A DNA stretch of 64,000 bases from DAMCZI01 sp032095175 (GCA_032095175.1 DAMCZI010000022.1:1-64000), one strand, 5' to 3'; positions 17,677-27,204 are shown, counted from the stretch's first letter. The notes: a model not told the origin generated them from the sequence alone. Translations and numbers: made by a program.

Positions 17677-18618
17677 ATGTTTTCTAAATCACTAAAAGAC
17701 TTTTTTAAAAATCCAATCATTACAATACCAAATATTATTTACGTTGGAATTACTCAACTTTTAATCTTTTTACTATTTGGAAATATATCAGATAATTTAC
17801 TCTATAACAGTGTAGAATTTGATCCACAAACTGCAGCAACAATAGCACTTTCTTTTTTACTATCTTTAATTATTTCTCTATTTTTAACACCATTCATATT
17901 TTCCTGGTCAGCTTTTATGGCTAAAAGGACAGTGGATGGAGAAAAAACAAACATTATTGAGAGCCTTAAGGAATCATTAAAGTACTACTGGAGAGTACTT
18001 GGAGTAACTGTCCTTATTGGACTAATAATTTTTGCAGTATACTTTTTAATGGTAATTATACTGGCTATTACTGTAGGAGTATCCTTTTTAGCCTCACCAC
18101 AGCAGCTTAGTTCATCAACAGGACTTTTACTTATTGTGCTTGCAATTGTTTTTATTATAGGCTTTGTATTCCTTGCAATAGCTTTATCACCAATACATGC
18201 TGTATTGGTATATGACAACCTTAGTGTTGGTGATGCATTCTCAAAAGGATTTAAGCTTGGTACTAAAAAGTTTTTCCCTATACTAGGTTTTTCACTACTT
18301 ATCGGACTGTCTGCAGGATTAATACTTCTAGCTTTAACTACTGCATTCGGTGAAAATTCAATAGTTGTAGAGATAATTGTCTCCCTGTTGGGTGGATACC
18401 TTGCAATCCTTCCAACAATCTTTACTTTAAACCTTTATAGAGAAAACAAATCAAGGGATGAATATAATTCAAACTTGAACTACACTAATGTTAATAATAC
18501 AGAAACATATCAGCAGTGGAATGATATATATAATAAGGATGAGATTTCAAATGAAAATACTCAAATTCCTGAAAAGGAAGATGAAAATAAACCTGATGAT
18601 AATAATTTCAGAATTTAA
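17677..18618 (+). CDS. Multi-pass membrane protein of unknown function
   Basis: The protein has 313 residues and about six hydrophobic segments (near 18-36, 50-75, 105-135, 150-175, 200-220 and 230-250). An asparagine/glutamate-rich cytoplasmic tail of about 60 residues follows. The layout recalls proteins with a glycerophosphodiesterase-type membrane domain, but no catalytic motif is present. The ATG follows TTAGGGGTG. It is a single gene with its own terminator. Confidence 0.75.
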   Translation: MFSKSLKDFFKNPIITIPNIIYVGITQLLIFLLFGNISDNLLYNSVEFDPQTAATIALSFLLSLIISLFLTPFIFSWSAFMAKRTVDGEKTNIIESLKESLKYYWRVLGVTVLIGLIIFAVYFLMVIILAITVGVSFLASPQQLSSSTGLLLIVLAIVFIIGFVFLAIALSPIHAVLVYDNLSVGDAFSKGFKLGTKKFFPILGFSLLIGLSAGLILLALTTAFGENSIVVEIIVSLLGGYLAILPTIFTLNLYRENKSRDEYNSNLNYTNVNNTETYQQWNDIYNKDEISNENTQIPEKEDENKPDDNNFRI

Positions 18619-18620
18619 AT

Positions 18621-18653
18621 AATTAAAACCCCCGAAAACCGGGGGTTTTAATT
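18621..18653. terminator. Bidirectional terminator between convergent genes
   Basis: AATTAAAACCCCCG and CGGGGGTTTTAATT pair around a short AAAAC loop, with U-tracts on both strands. Confidence 0.95.
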
Positions 18654-19824
18654 ATTTTTTCTTTATTGCATTTTCTATTCTTTCTAATCCTTGCTCTAAA
18701 ATGCTTCTTGGACAGCCTATGTTTAATCTTAAAAAGCCTTTTCCCTCTTCTCCAAATGTTGAACCATCATTTAATGCAACCTTAGCTTTTTCTATCATAA
18801 ACTTGTTTAGTTCTGCATTTTCCATGCCAAGTCCTCTACAATCCAACCACATAAGATAGGTTCCCTGTGATTTTATCGCCTTTATCTGAGGTATCCTTGA
18901 TTCTATAAAATCTAAAGCAAAATCTCTATTCTCTTTGAGGTATTTAAGAAGCTCCTCAAGCCACTCCTCACCATAGCTATAGCACGCCTCAAGAGCTACT
19001 CCTCCAATAAGGTTTGAGCCATCTATTCCAAGTCCCAGCATTGTATTTGTAAACCTTTCCATTAGAGTTTTGTTCGGAATAATCGCAATAGAAGCAGATA
19101 ACCCTGCTACATTGAAGGTTTTACTTGGTGCAATACAGGTTACAGTAAAATCTGCAAATTCTTTTGATAATGATGCTATTGGAACGTGCTTATTATTTTC
19201 AAATATTATATCTGAATGTATTTCATCTGAAACTACCATTACATTATATTTTCTGCAAAGCTCACCCAGTCTTAAGAGCTCATTGCTTGTAAATACTCTT
19301 CCAATTGGATTATGAGGATTACACAGAAGCATCATTTTAACTCCGGATTGAAATTTTTTCTCTATATCATCAAAATCCATTTCATATCCACAATCTGAAG
19401 CTATTAATGGACTTTTCACTATTTCTCTGCCATTGCTTTCTATTACTCTGAAGAATGGAGGATATACAGGAGTTTGAATCAATATCTTATCTCCTGTATT
19501 TGTAAAAGCCAATATAGAAATAGCAAGTGATGAAACCACCCCAGGATTATTTTGTATCCATTCTGTTTCTATTTTCCATCCATGTCTTTTAAGAACCCAG
19601 TTTATTATTGATTCATAATAGGATTTCCCTCTGCCTGTGTATCCTAATACCCCATGTTCCAATCTCTTTTCTATTGCCCTTATTACCTCTTCAGGAGCTA
19701 AAAAATCCATATCTGCAACCCACATAGGAAGCAAATCAAAAGCTCCAAAACGCTCTTTAACAAAGTCCCATTTAAGACAATCAGTTCCTCTTCTTTCAAC
19801 GATATTACCAAAATTATATTTCAT
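18652..19824 (-). CDS. patB: PatB/MalY-type aminotransferase, probable cystathionine beta-lyase
   Basis: This is a fold-type I PLP enzyme of about 390 residues. Visible motifs are CNPHNPIGRV (near 171-180), SDEIHSDI (PLP-contacting Asp) and APSKTFN with the Schiff-base lysine (about residue 238 counting from the upstream GTG). The MWVADMDF start and PHNPIGR pattern mark the PatB/MalY group, which cleaves C-S bonds of cystathionine or similar. ATG at 19824 is chosen because it lies eight bases after GAGG; a GTG three codons upstream is possible. Confidence 0.9.
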   Translation of the reverse strand: MKYNFGNIVERRGTDCLKWDFVKERFGAFDLLPMWVADMDFLAPEEVIRAIEKRLEHGVLGYTGRGKSYYESIINWVLKRHGWKIETEWIQNNPGVVSSLAISILAFTNTGDKILIQTPVYPPFFRVIESNGREIVKSPLIASDCGYEMDFDDIEKKFQSGVKMMLLCNPHNPIGRVFTSNELLRLGELCRKYNVMVVSDEIHSDIIFENNKHVPIASLSKEFADFTVTCIAPSKTFNVAGLSASIAIIPNKTLMERFTNTMLGLGIDGSNLIGGVALEACYSYGEEWLEELLKYLKENRDFALDFIESRIPQIKAIKSQGTYLMWLDCRGLGMENAELNKFMIEKAKVALNDGSTFGEEGKGFLRLNIGCPRSILEQGLERIENAIKKK

Positions 19825-19857
19825 GCAACTCACCTCGCAAATAAGCTTTTTTCTTTA

Positions 19858-20805
19858 TTAAATCATTAATGCCGCTGCACCAAGAACACCTATGTCATCC
19901 CCTAATTCAGCCTTAACAACAGGGCAAACCTCCCATAAAGGCTGTAATGTTCTTTCTCTAACTACTTCCATTACTCTATCCTTAAGGATATCCCACTGCT
20001 TTGACATACCTCCGCCTACAGCTATCCTATCAGGATTATAGAACATCATAATGTTTGATATCCCTATTCCAAGATAGAATGCTTCATCATCCAATAATTT
20101 TTTAGCAACTTCATCGCCTCTTTTTGCTGCTCCAAAAACATGCTCCGCCTTAATAGGCTGCTCTCCTGCAATGTCCTTTATAATAGTATTTTTACCCAAT
20201 TCAACAGCCTCCCTTGCAATTCTTGCAAGACCTGTTCCAGATGCAAAAACCTCAAGACATCCATAATTTCCACAATTGCATTTTGGTCCCTTAAAATCTA
20301 TTGTCGCATGTCCAACCTCAGCAGCATTGCAGTTTGTCCCACTATAAAGCTTTCCATCAATTATTACACCGCCGCCAATACCTGTGCTTATGGTCATATA
20401 TACAAAGTTTTTAGTCCCCTTACCTGATCCAAATATGTATTCTCCAAGGGCTGCAGAATTTGCATCGTTGTTTAGCGCCACAGGAATTCCAAATTCATCC
20501 TTCAATATTTGCACAACTGGAACCCTGTTCCATCCAGGAAGATTTGATGGGGATATAACAACTCCCTCAACAGGATCAAGTGGTCCCGGTGAACCTACAC
20601 CAATTCCACAAATATCTTTAGCATTTAAAGAAGCCATTTCTAGTACATCATGTATACTCTTTTTAATCCTACCCAAAATAGCATCGGGGCCCTCAGATGC
20701 ATTGGTTGGTATCTTTACGCTTTTTATTACCTTTCCATCCTCACTAACAAGCCCAGTGTTTATTTTAGTTCCTCCAAGATCAACAGCACAAACTATTTTT
20801 CCCAT
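19858..20805 (-). CDS. glcK: ROK family glucokinase
   Basis: The protein has 315 residues with the N-terminal phosphate-binding VDLGGTKINTGL, the ROK zinc cluster CNCGNYGCLE preceded by GHATIDF, and the sugar-binding NNDANSAALGE. The family phosphorylates glucose in the cytoplasm with ATP. It sits 24 bases upstream of patB on the same strand and may be co-transcribed with it. Confidence 0.92.
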   Translation of the reverse strand: MGKIVCAVDLGGTKINTGLVSEDGKVIKSVKIPTNASEGPDAILGRIKKSIHDVLEMASLNAKDICGIGVGSPGPLDPVEGVVISPSNLPGWNRVPVVQILKDEFGIPVALNNDANSAALGEYIFGSGKGTKNFVYMTISTGIGGGVIIDGKLYSGTNCNAAEVGHATIDFKGPKCNCGNYGCLEVFASGTGLARIAREAVELGKNTIIKDIAGEQPIKAEHVFGAAKRGDEVAKKLLDDEAFYLGIGISNIMMFYNPDRIAVGGGMSKQWDILKDRVMEVVRERTLQPLWEVCPVVKAELGDDIGVLGAAALMI

Positions 20806-20884
20806 GTCTACCCCTCCACATATTTTTTTCTTTCAACATCATTATACAACAATAGAGCAGTTTTTATCTGCTATTATTAACAAT

Positions 20885-21727
20885 TCAAATAGATTTTTTA
20901 GCATATACATCTATATTAAAATGGAGTGATGTTTCAAGAGATGCAATTTCATCAATTTTCTCTCTCATTTCACTTGTAATACTCCAATAGTAAGGAGTCA
21001 TAGAAATGAGATTTTTAGTATCTTCACTATCATCAATTTGAATGTTATACCTGATTTCCTGATGTTCTATACATTTAAATCCATCAACTGCAGAATCCTT
21101 AACTTCATTCTTTCTAGCTTTTTCATATAATACTTCCTTCAATTCAAACAAATGCTCAATTCCAGGGGTAACTATAACAAGCTTACCATCCTCTTTTAAA
21201 ACGCGATAAAATTCCTTAGGATCCCCTGGCGCAAAATTTCTTATGACACAGTCAAATGCACCATCTAAAAAAGGTAAATTAAAGCTGCTTCCGACTGCAA
21301 GATGAATACTCTTATCCCTCTTTGCTGCATATTTAATAGCTGATTTTGAAATATCCATCCCATAGAAGTTAATCTGTGACCTGTTTTCTTCACCAGATAA
21401 TTTTTCCTTCAGTTTTGAAATAAAATAGCCTTCTCCACACCCAGAATCCAATATATACTCAGCATTTTCATTTAACTGCTGTGATATTATCCTATTTAAT
21501 CCCTCAGAAAATTGAGCATAATATCCCTTATTCAAAAAATCCCTTCTACTTTCCATCATCTGCTTGTTATCACCTGGATCCTTTGTCTTCTTTTGATTTG
21601 CCAGCAAAAGATTTATATACCTCTTTTCAGAAATATCAAAGGTATGATTATTGGCACAGCTATAACTCTTCTCCTCTTCTACCAAAACTTCTCCACACAC
21701 AGGACATTTATATATCAAATTCTCCAA
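20885..21727 (-). CDS. rlmA: RlmA-type 23S rRNA (guanine-N1) methyltransferase
   Basis: The protein has 280 residues. The N-terminal zinc ribbon has CPVC (9-12) and C24..H28. The family stretch YINLLLANQKKTKDPGD and the SAM-binding motif ILDSGCGEGYF follow, then RNFAPGDPKEFYRVLKEDG. In Gram-positives this family (RlmA-II/TlrB) methylates G748 of 23S rRNA near the macrolide site; which guanine is used here is inferred only. Confidence 0.87.
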   Translation of the reverse strand: MENLIYKCPVCGEVLVEEEKSYSCANNHTFDISEKRYINLLLANQKKTKDPGDNKQMMESRRDFLNKGYYAQFSEGLNRIISQQLNENAEYILDSGCGEGYFISKLKEKLSGEENRSQINFYGMDISKSAIKYAAKRDKSIHLAVGSSFNLPFLDGAFDCVIRNFAPGDPKEFYRVLKEDGKLVIVTPGIEHLFELKEVLYEKARKNEVKDSAVDGFKCIEHQEIRYNIQIDDSEDTKNLISMTPYYWSITSEMREKIDEIASLETSLHFNIDVYAKKSI

Positions 21728-21739
21728 AGTTCTTCCTCC

Positions 21740-22258
21740 TCAGCATAATTTTAATGCAATACTATATTTGTACAGATATTCATTTTCCTCTTCATCAAAA
21801 ATAGTTCCTAATAATTTTCCATTGTTCTTTTCTATAATTTTCTTTGAGGCTGTATTTTCAATATTACAAGTTAAAATTACTTCTTCCATTCCTATCTCTA
21901 CACACTTTTCCAATGCCAGTTTTAAAATCTGATAACCATAACCTCTTTTTCTACAATCCGGTGATATATCATAGCCTATATGACCAGCACATTCCACCTC
22001 TTGGTGTCTAATTCTCACTACGCCTACAACTTCTTCTTTATCAATTAACCAGAATGTTGAAGTTATAACCTCTCCTTGAGGCAAGTTGTTTCCCTTAGAA
22101 TAATTATTCAAGTCGTTTAAATAATCCGAGAAATTTTCTAATGCTTTTTTATATTTATTAAAATAATGCTCATCCTTTATTTTTCTATACGCTAAAGGAT
22201 AATTTTCAAAACTCTTTTGATATTTTTTATTAGGCTTAACTAAAAATAATTCCTTCAC
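21740..22258 (-). CDS. GNAT family N-acetyltransferase
   Basis: The protein has 172 residues with the acetyl-CoA motif A region ISPDCRKRGYGYQIL and the following motif NIENTASKKIIEKNNG. The substrate is unknown. It lies 12 bases upstream of rlmA on the same strand, possibly an operon. Confidence 0.88.
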   Translation of the reverse strand: MKELFLVKPNKKYQKSFENYPLAYRKIKDEHYFNKYKKALENFSDYLNDLNNYSKGNNLPQGEVITSTFWLIDKEEVVGVVRIRHQEVECAGHIGYDISPDCRKRGYGYQILKLALEKCVEIGMEEVILTCNIENTASKKIIEKNNGKLLGTIFDEEENEYLYKYSIALKLC

Positions 22259-22318
22259 AGATTTTCCTCCATTTTGTATACTCTTCGCAAAAGTCTATTG
22301 TGATATACCTATTGAAAG

Positions 22319-23182
22319 TTATTGATTTTTCATGATGATATCATAGGCCATTGCATTTAAAGAATCTCTACTCACCTTTTGTATATCTACTATGTATTTT
22401 TGAATGTCCAAGGTATTAAATGCCTGTTTTTCAATATTAGCACGTTTATAGAAATATTCAAGCAGGCCATTTCTGTCACAAACATTATTGTGCAAACCAT
22501 AATCTGAATTTTTTACATATTCAATCATGAAATCAATCCAATCCAGATATAAATCATAATTATCAGATAATCTTTCAGATGCTATTTTATCAATAATACC
22601 TTTTATATCATCTGTATACAGATGAAAAACAATTGGATTTAACGGTCTTAAAATATCAATTATTTCAGCGATAAATTCAGAAATCATTTCAGAATTACTG
22701 CTAGTAAAACGCAGCAATTCATTGATAATATGCTGGAATAAAACACTTTCAAAAATATAAACCTCATCATTTTGTACCGCTTCCTCAACAAAATCTGTTA
22801 TTCTTTTTTTCATCAACATTTTAAAATCGTTATAATTGAATCTGCCCTCATACACTTGATAATCCATTAACTTATTTTTCAAATCTAAATAGTTATTAAA
22901 ATTAGGATAATACAACATATAATAATCATCTATTTTCTTAGAAAATGTTGTTATCCTTTGTATTTGAGTGGGAAATTCATTTTTTAATTGATTCAATTCT
23001 TCTTCAGTCAAAACAGACATAAATCTAAAATCACAGGGATTCTCATACGGATTATCCAAATCTGCCTCAAGAAACACCTGTGAATTTATCCCACTATCTA
23101 TAAGGTTATCATTTAAAATCCAAGCAGTTGTTGATTTCCCACATCCATGTATTCCTTCAAAATCAATAAATTTTGTATTCAT
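22319..23182 (-). CDS. P-loop nucleoside/nucleotide kinase-like protein
   Basis: The protein has 287 residues. The N-terminal P-loop GIHGCGKSTT directly follows a beta strand (KFIDFE), as in thymidylate and deoxynucleoside kinases. Later YIFESVLFQ fits the second nucleotide-kinase strand. The helical remainder is not recognised. The phosphorylated substrate is unknown. Confidence 0.6.
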   Translation of the reverse strand: MNTKFIDFEGIHGCGKSTTAWILNDNLIDSGINSQVFLEADLDNPYENPCDFRFMSVLTEEELNQLKNEFPTQIQRITTFSKKIDDYYMLYYPNFNNYLDLKNKLMDYQVYEGRFNYNDFKMLMKKRITDFVEEAVQNDEVYIFESVLFQHIINELLRFTSSNSEMISEFIAEIIDILRPLNPIVFHLYTDDIKGIIDKIASERLSDNYDLYLDWIDFMIEYVKNSDYGLHNNVCDRNGLLEYFYKRANIEKQAFNTLDIQKYIVDIQKVSRDSLNAMAYDIIMKNQ

Positions 23183-23323
23183 TGCCCCACCCCATTTATA
23201 TAAATTATTTTATACTTTGCAATTAGTTATATACCCTGGCCATTTCAAGGATAATTATAACATAAGTAAAACATATACACACTTTCCCTAAAATGTATAA
23301 TTTCATATATGTCAATACTTTAT

Positions 23324-23449
23324 TCAATTATTTTGTGGTAACCGAATAAATACACAATCATCTCAATATTTCATACCCAAATCATAAAATCCAAACGATT
23401 CATAAAATTTGATCGCATTTGTATTTTACATTGTTACTTCAAGTGTCAT
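23324..23449 (-). pseudogene. Decayed GNAT acetyltransferase C-terminus
   Basis: In the gene-free stretch 23183-23614 one minus-strand frame reads MTLEVT, stop, NTNAIKFYESFGFYDLGMKY, stop, DDCVFIRLPQNN, stop. This is the typical last 40 residues of RimI-like GNAT enzymes (NxxAIxFYExxGF) with two in-frame stops and no N-terminal domain. The rest of the gap shows no other coding signal. Confidence 0.7.
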
Positions 23450-23590
23450 AGGTAAAGATCTAGTTTATAATTATTTCAATATAATCATATTTGCTTTTAT
23501 AACTTTTATCAGCATTACTGTACTATTGCTGTAAAATAGAAATAAACTTCTCAAAAATTCAATAGACAAAACTAAATTTATGTATAAAAT

Positions 23591-23617
23591 AAAAGAGTTC
23601 CATAAGGAACTCCTTTA
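23591..23617 (-). terminator. Terminator after the DUF3862-like gene
   Basis: The arms AAAGAGTTCC and GGAACTCCTTT pair with one bulge; on the minus strand the hairpin is followed by TTTTATTTTAT. It overlaps the stop codon of the preceding gene. Confidence 0.75.
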
Positions 23618-24223
23618 TTTCAAATTAAATTGTGCTTTCAAAGCCATCTTGCCACCTGAAAAAGTGCAATTCATATTGGAACCATCACTGTTAATCCATG
23701 AATACATAGTTGATTCGATATCCATTAACTTGGTTTGTGACATAATTTGTCCTTCGCCCAATATACCTTTAGCCTGATTATATGACATGCCTTCTTTAAC
23801 TTGATTATATTTTTCAAGAGTAACTTTGGCATCCGTAGAATCCAGTCCAAGTTGCGCTTTACCAGTTACAACATCATTTTGTATTGTTACATTCATGTTG
23901 CTAATCCCTTGTCCATTCCATGAGTACATTGCTGTCTTTATTCCACCTAACTCAGAAGAACTCTCCTCTGTACCTTTTCCCAATATGGCTTCAACATCAG
24001 CTAACTTAGCACCCATTTTGATTTTGAGAAAATTTTCATAGGTTATCTTAGTACCTTCCTCTTTCTTAGTGTTCTCAACAGTTGTTGCTGATTTATTAGA
24101 ATTAGTATTTACTGTTTTTTTATCACTTCCACCACCTGATCCAATAGCAATAGCAATCACAATAATAACAATAACCCATAACCACCACTTTTTATAAAAC
24201 GGCTTTTTAATTTTTGTTTCCAT
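23615..24223 (-). CDS. Membrane-anchored protein with two DUF3862/BLIP-like repeats
   Basis: The protein has 202 residues from the ATG at 24223, which follows AAGGAGGTG; an upstream in-frame start has no such site. One membrane helix (WWLWVIVIIVIAIAIG) is followed by a Ser/Asn-rich linker, then two homologous repeats of about 65 residues. Each contains a GxxLADVEAILG-type helix and a MYSW strand. The fold resembles BLIP/SmpA proteins. Function is unknown, probably extracytoplasmic. Confidence 0.75.
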   Translation of the reverse strand: METKIKKPFYKKWWLWVIVIIVIAIAIGSGGGSDKKTVNTNSNKSATTVENTKKEEGTKITYENFLKIKMGAKLADVEAILGKGTEESSSELGGIKTAMYSWNGQGISNMNVTIQNDVVTGKAQLGLDSTDAKVTLEKYNQVKEGMSYNQAKGILGEGQIMSQTKLMDIESTMYSWINSDGSNMNCTFSGGKMALKAQFNLK

Positions 24224-24330
24224 ATTGACACCTCCTTGATTGTATTTCGTGTACAATATTATATTCTACATATACCACCAATTTCCTTTATAGAAAATTG
24301 TAATCTTTTGTCGATTATTGATAATAATAG

Positions 24331-24358
24331 AAGCACCTACTGTTAAGTAAGTGCTTCA
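24331..24358 (-). terminator. Possible terminator of the 128-residue membrane protein
   Basis: GAAGCACcTAC and GTAaGTGCTTC pair with one mismatch. The downstream minus-strand tract TATTATTATC is only moderately U-rich. Confidence 0.45.
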
Positions 24359-24400
24359 TAAATATGTACCATAAATATAGTTGTAAAATATAGATTATAT

Positions 24401-24787
24401 TTATGAAATATTATTATCAGCTTGGTTAGTGTTGCTAATTTCTACTACCTTCTTTAACTTTGCATAACCTACGAAGCTTAGTATTATTGAAGGTACTAAG
24501 AATATAAGATATAAGATAAAAATAACTCCAGCTACTGAATATAAAATACCTCCTGTTAATGCAAAGCCCCTTTTGTTTGAAAAATATCCAACCCAATTAA
24601 ATATTACTGCTAAAACTACTAAAATCATATGTGGTGTAACTAGTGCAGTTGCAATAGCCCTTCCAGCAGCTTCTGCTGCATCCTTACTTTCAGCAATTCC
24701 ACCTCCAAAATACACTATAAGATATATAGCATATATGGATCCTAGTATTGCCGAAATTAGTAAAAGTTTAGAATGCTTAGCTTTCAT
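24401..24787 (-). CDS. Small four-helix membrane protein
   Basis: The protein has 128 residues and four hydrophobic segments (about 7-28, 50-66, 75-95 and 97-112). It has no catalytic motif, and the layout resembles small DUF4064-type proteins. Function is unknown. Confidence 0.7.
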   Translation of the reverse strand: MKAKHSKLLLISAILGSIYAIYLIVYFGGGIAESKDAAEAAGRAIATALVTPHMILVVLAVIFNWVGYFSNKRGFALTGGILYSVAGVIFILYLIFLVPSIILSFVGYAKLKKVVEISNTNQADNNIS

Positions 24788-24942
24788 ATTATCCCCCTTT
24801 TCTACTAATTCTTACAACTATATCCTAATTTCGATTATATAGTAATTTTTCATAATGTTCAACTTTTTATAACCAATTTTTTCTAAAGAAATTATATAAT
24901 ATTTTTTGAATTACATAAGCCACCGCGAATGCGGTTTCATTC

Positions 24943-24982
24943 AATTAACACATATAGTTATCATCGACTATATATGTTAATT
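24943..24982. repeat. Hairpin in an otherwise empty intergenic stretch
   Basis: AATTAACAcATATAGTT and ACTATATaTGTTAATT pair almost fully around a 7-base loop. No U-tract follows on either side. The rest of 24788-25123 shows nothing recognisable. Confidence 0.5.
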
Positions 24983-25123
24983 TGCTATCTCTTATAATAC
25001 AGGTTATAATATTGGTTTTTGTAACTTTTTATTGGCATTGCTGTATAGCAATAATTATAAATTAAAAGTTACTAATCAATATTAATAGTTCTTAATCAAA
25101 TCCATAAGTGTTTACAGTTCTAA

Positions 25124-25900
25124 TTATAATCCAAGCAGTTGCTTTTTCTTTGCATCAAATTCTTCTTGAGTGATAATTCCTTCATCTAACAATCTTTTGT
25201 ATTTTAGTATTTCATCAGCATTAGATAAAGTAGCAGCATTATTATTATTTTCAAGCAATGATTCTTGGCTATTACAAATCAATTGTAATACTGATAAACA
25301 TTCCTGTGCTGAATTGTATAAAGTTTTATATGTTGAGCTTTCCTTTTTAGTTGCAATTGTCAAAAAATTAATATAGACTACTGGATTATTTATACTATTC
25401 ACAGTAATTTTTATTTTCAAACTATTGCACACTGATTTACTTTTCTTCTCTCCAGTTACTCCGCCAACAACAGCACCTACACCTCCAAATAATACTCCAC
25501 CAGCTACAGCCCTACCTAATCCCCCTTTAGTAATAGATTCTCCATCTTCTAATAGTTCAAAATCAACAATATCGCTATAATTATAAACTTTTGGGTTTTT
25601 CTTCTTACCTAAAAAACCATCCGGAATAAGCCATTTCTTTTGATTATCATCAAATTCTATAAACGTACCAATTTTTTTTGTAGCATTAAACAAACTAATT
25701 TCTTCAGAATTAGCTTCATAGACACTCATTGCAGCCTTAATATCTTCCACTGTCATTTTATTAATCGGTACTAAGGTTTTAAAGCCACATTTATTAAAAC
25801 AGTCAGAACATAATAATTGTTTGTCAGCAATTTTAAAATGGTTAAAGCCAACTTCTTTATGACAAACCGAACATTCGCCTTTTGAACCGAAAAGCCCCAT
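25124..25900 (-). CDS. Zinc-ribbon protein with C-terminal SHOCT domain
   Basis: The protein has 258 residues from the ATG at 25900 (after AAAGGGGG). The N-terminal DUF4428-like zinc ribbon has CSVCHKEV and CSDCFNKC. A glycine-rich stretch AVAGGVLFGGVGAVVGGVTG lies mid-protein and could insert in or contact the membrane. The C-terminus has the SHOCT pattern LDEGIITQEEFDAKKKQLL. Such proteins are common but have no assigned function. Confidence 0.8.
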   Translation of the reverse strand: MGLFGSKGECSVCHKEVGFNHFKIADKQLLCSDCFNKCGFKTLVPINKMTVEDIKAAMSVYEANSEEISLFNATKKIGTFIEFDDNQKKWLIPDGFLGKKKNPKVYNYSDIVDFELLEDGESITKGGLGRAVAGGVLFGGVGAVVGGVTGEKKSKSVCNSLKIKITVNSINNPVVYINFLTIATKKESSTYKTLYNSAQECLSVLQLICNSQESLLENNNNAATLSNADEILKYKRLLDEGIITQEEFDAKKKQLLGL

Positions 25901-25930
25901 TTTATATCCCCCTTTAATTAGTTTTAACAT

Positions 25931-26321
25931 TTATATTGTTCTACACTAATATAATTATTCCTCCTTATTTTGTAAAACTATCATATAAATACATTATATA
26001 TATCAATATAGCACACATAACCCATAGTTCAGTTCATAGTTGGCTTCTGCTAGAAATAATTGTCAACAATCGTTAATATTATTAAAATCTGAAATTGATA
26101 ATAATACTTAATATAATAGATCAGGGACTCAACCGTCCCTTGGCAGATAATCACCTTAGTCCCACCTTTACCACATATGTACATTTATATTCCATATTGC
26201 TATAATTATTTTAATGAACAATATAAATGCTGCAATAAGATATTTTTAATTTATATAAAATTATTTATTATAAGTCACAAGTGTTTATATCATAAATTTA
26301 TCAAAAGGGGGATTGTTACAC
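25931..26321. other. Intergenic stretch without a recognisable gene
   Basis: It is AT-rich with many stops in all frames. The only structure noted is a small hairpin AGGGAC..GTCCCT near 26125-26142. The GNAT ribosome-binding site lies at its right end. Confidence 0.5.
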
Positions 26322-26870
26322 ATGATTGAAGGAAAAAATATCAACTTGAGGTTGATAAGAAAAGAGGATCTTGATGAGATACTTGAGTTAGGAAACAATT
26401 TAGCAAACAGGGGTGAATTTCTCGGTTTAGAATTAGCTTCAGAAGTTTCAATGAAAAAGCATTTTGATGAAACTGGATATTGGAATAAAGATTTTGGGAA
26501 AATGGCGATTACAGATAAAGCCGGAAACATACTTGGAGATATTATATTCTTTAGGGGTATGAAAGGGTGTGAAGGTTATGAGATTGGGTATCAAATATAC
26601 AGACAAGAGAATAGAGGAAAAGGATATATAACAGAAGCTTTAAAATTGTTTTCTGCATATCTATTTGAGTTAAGGCCAATTAATAGGTTGGAAATCTGTG
26701 TTTTTAACAACAATATACCTAGCAGAAGAGTTGCCGAAAAATGTGGTTATGTATACGAAGGTACAATGAGACAAGCCTATTTTGCTCGAGGAAAATACCA
26801 TGATCTTCAATTATTTTCTATTTTAAAAGAAGAATGTCCATTGCTTAATGAATTGGTTAAAAAATTTTGA
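26322..26870 (+). CDS. GNAT family N-acetyltransferase (RimJ/RimL type)
   Basis: The protein has 182 residues. It contains the RimJ-type N-terminal LRLIRKEDLDEILEL, the acetyl-CoA region YQIYRQENRGKGYITEALK, and the C-terminal NNNIPSRRVAEKCGYVYEG. ATG at 26322 is ten bases after AGGGGG; an in-frame TTG upstream is too close to that site. It is the last complete host gene before the prophage. The next 199 bases hold only short open stretches. Confidence 0.88.
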   Translation: MIEGKNINLRLIRKEDLDEILELGNNLANRGEFLGLELASEVSMKKHFDETGYWNKDFGKMAITDKAGNILGDIIFFRGMKGCEGYEIGYQIYRQENRGKGYITEALKLFSAYLFELRPINRLEICVFNNNIPSRRVAEKCGYVYEGTMRQAYFARGKYHDLQLFSILKEECPLLNELVKKF

Positions 26871-27069
26871 GTAAAATAAACAATTAACCTTCAATAATGA
26901 TAATACAATTAATATAGACAAAGTGTATCGCAAAGTTAAATTTGATTTAGATTCTGAAAAAATAATTGATAATAAATAAGTCCTCATGTTTTGTGAATAT
27001 AGGAATTTGGTAGGTATATATAACAGACAAGATAATAGAATTATTGCTAACCAGAATTTTGGGCATAAA

Positions 27070-27084
27070 AATGGAGCAGGTAAC
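27070..27084. repeat. Left attachment site core (attL)
   Basis: AATGGAGCAGGTAAC is identical to 60017-60031. It includes the 13 bases forming the 3' end of tRNA-Gly (encoded CCA plus acceptor strand). To its left is host DNA, to its right phage DNA. Confidence 0.88.
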
Positions 27085-27132
27085 TCGTACCATATCTTAT
27101 GTACAACCTCTTTAGAAGATTATAGAAGATAA
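27085..27132 (+). other. Displaced 3' end of the integrase gene (free-phage form)
   Basis: Joining the integrase frame up to codon AAC at 60029-60031 to this segment keeps the frame open. It adds 15 codons (SYHILCTTSLEDYRR) before TAA at 27130-27132, which is directly followed by a hairpin. This is the expected integrase end in the circular phage, cut off by integration. The short open frame that starts at host ATG 26986 and runs in through attL is chance. Confidence 0.8.
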
Positions 27133-27133
27133 T

Positions 27134-27169
27134 ATAAATAGCTCGAGCATGTATACTCGAGCTATTTAT
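27134..27169. terminator. Hairpin at the prophage left end
   Basis: The 14-base arms ATAAATAGCTCGAG and CTCGAGCTATTTAT flank an 8-base loop. In the free phage it follows the integrase stop by one base. In the prophage it also lies downstream of the leftward 85-residue gene, so it can serve both strands. U-tracts are weak. Confidence 0.7.
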
Positions 27170-27204
27170 TAGTTAAGTAACATTAATTTAAAAACATTTT
27201 CAGT

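Noticed and set aside
24943..24982. Hairpin as a riboswitch or small RNA
   Set aside because: No conserved aptamer pattern, promoter or terminator accompanies it.
26986..27132. A 48-codon open frame running from host DNA through attL into the phage
   Set aside because: The join is an accident of integration: the right part is the displaced integrase end and the left part has no ribosome-binding site or family resemblance.
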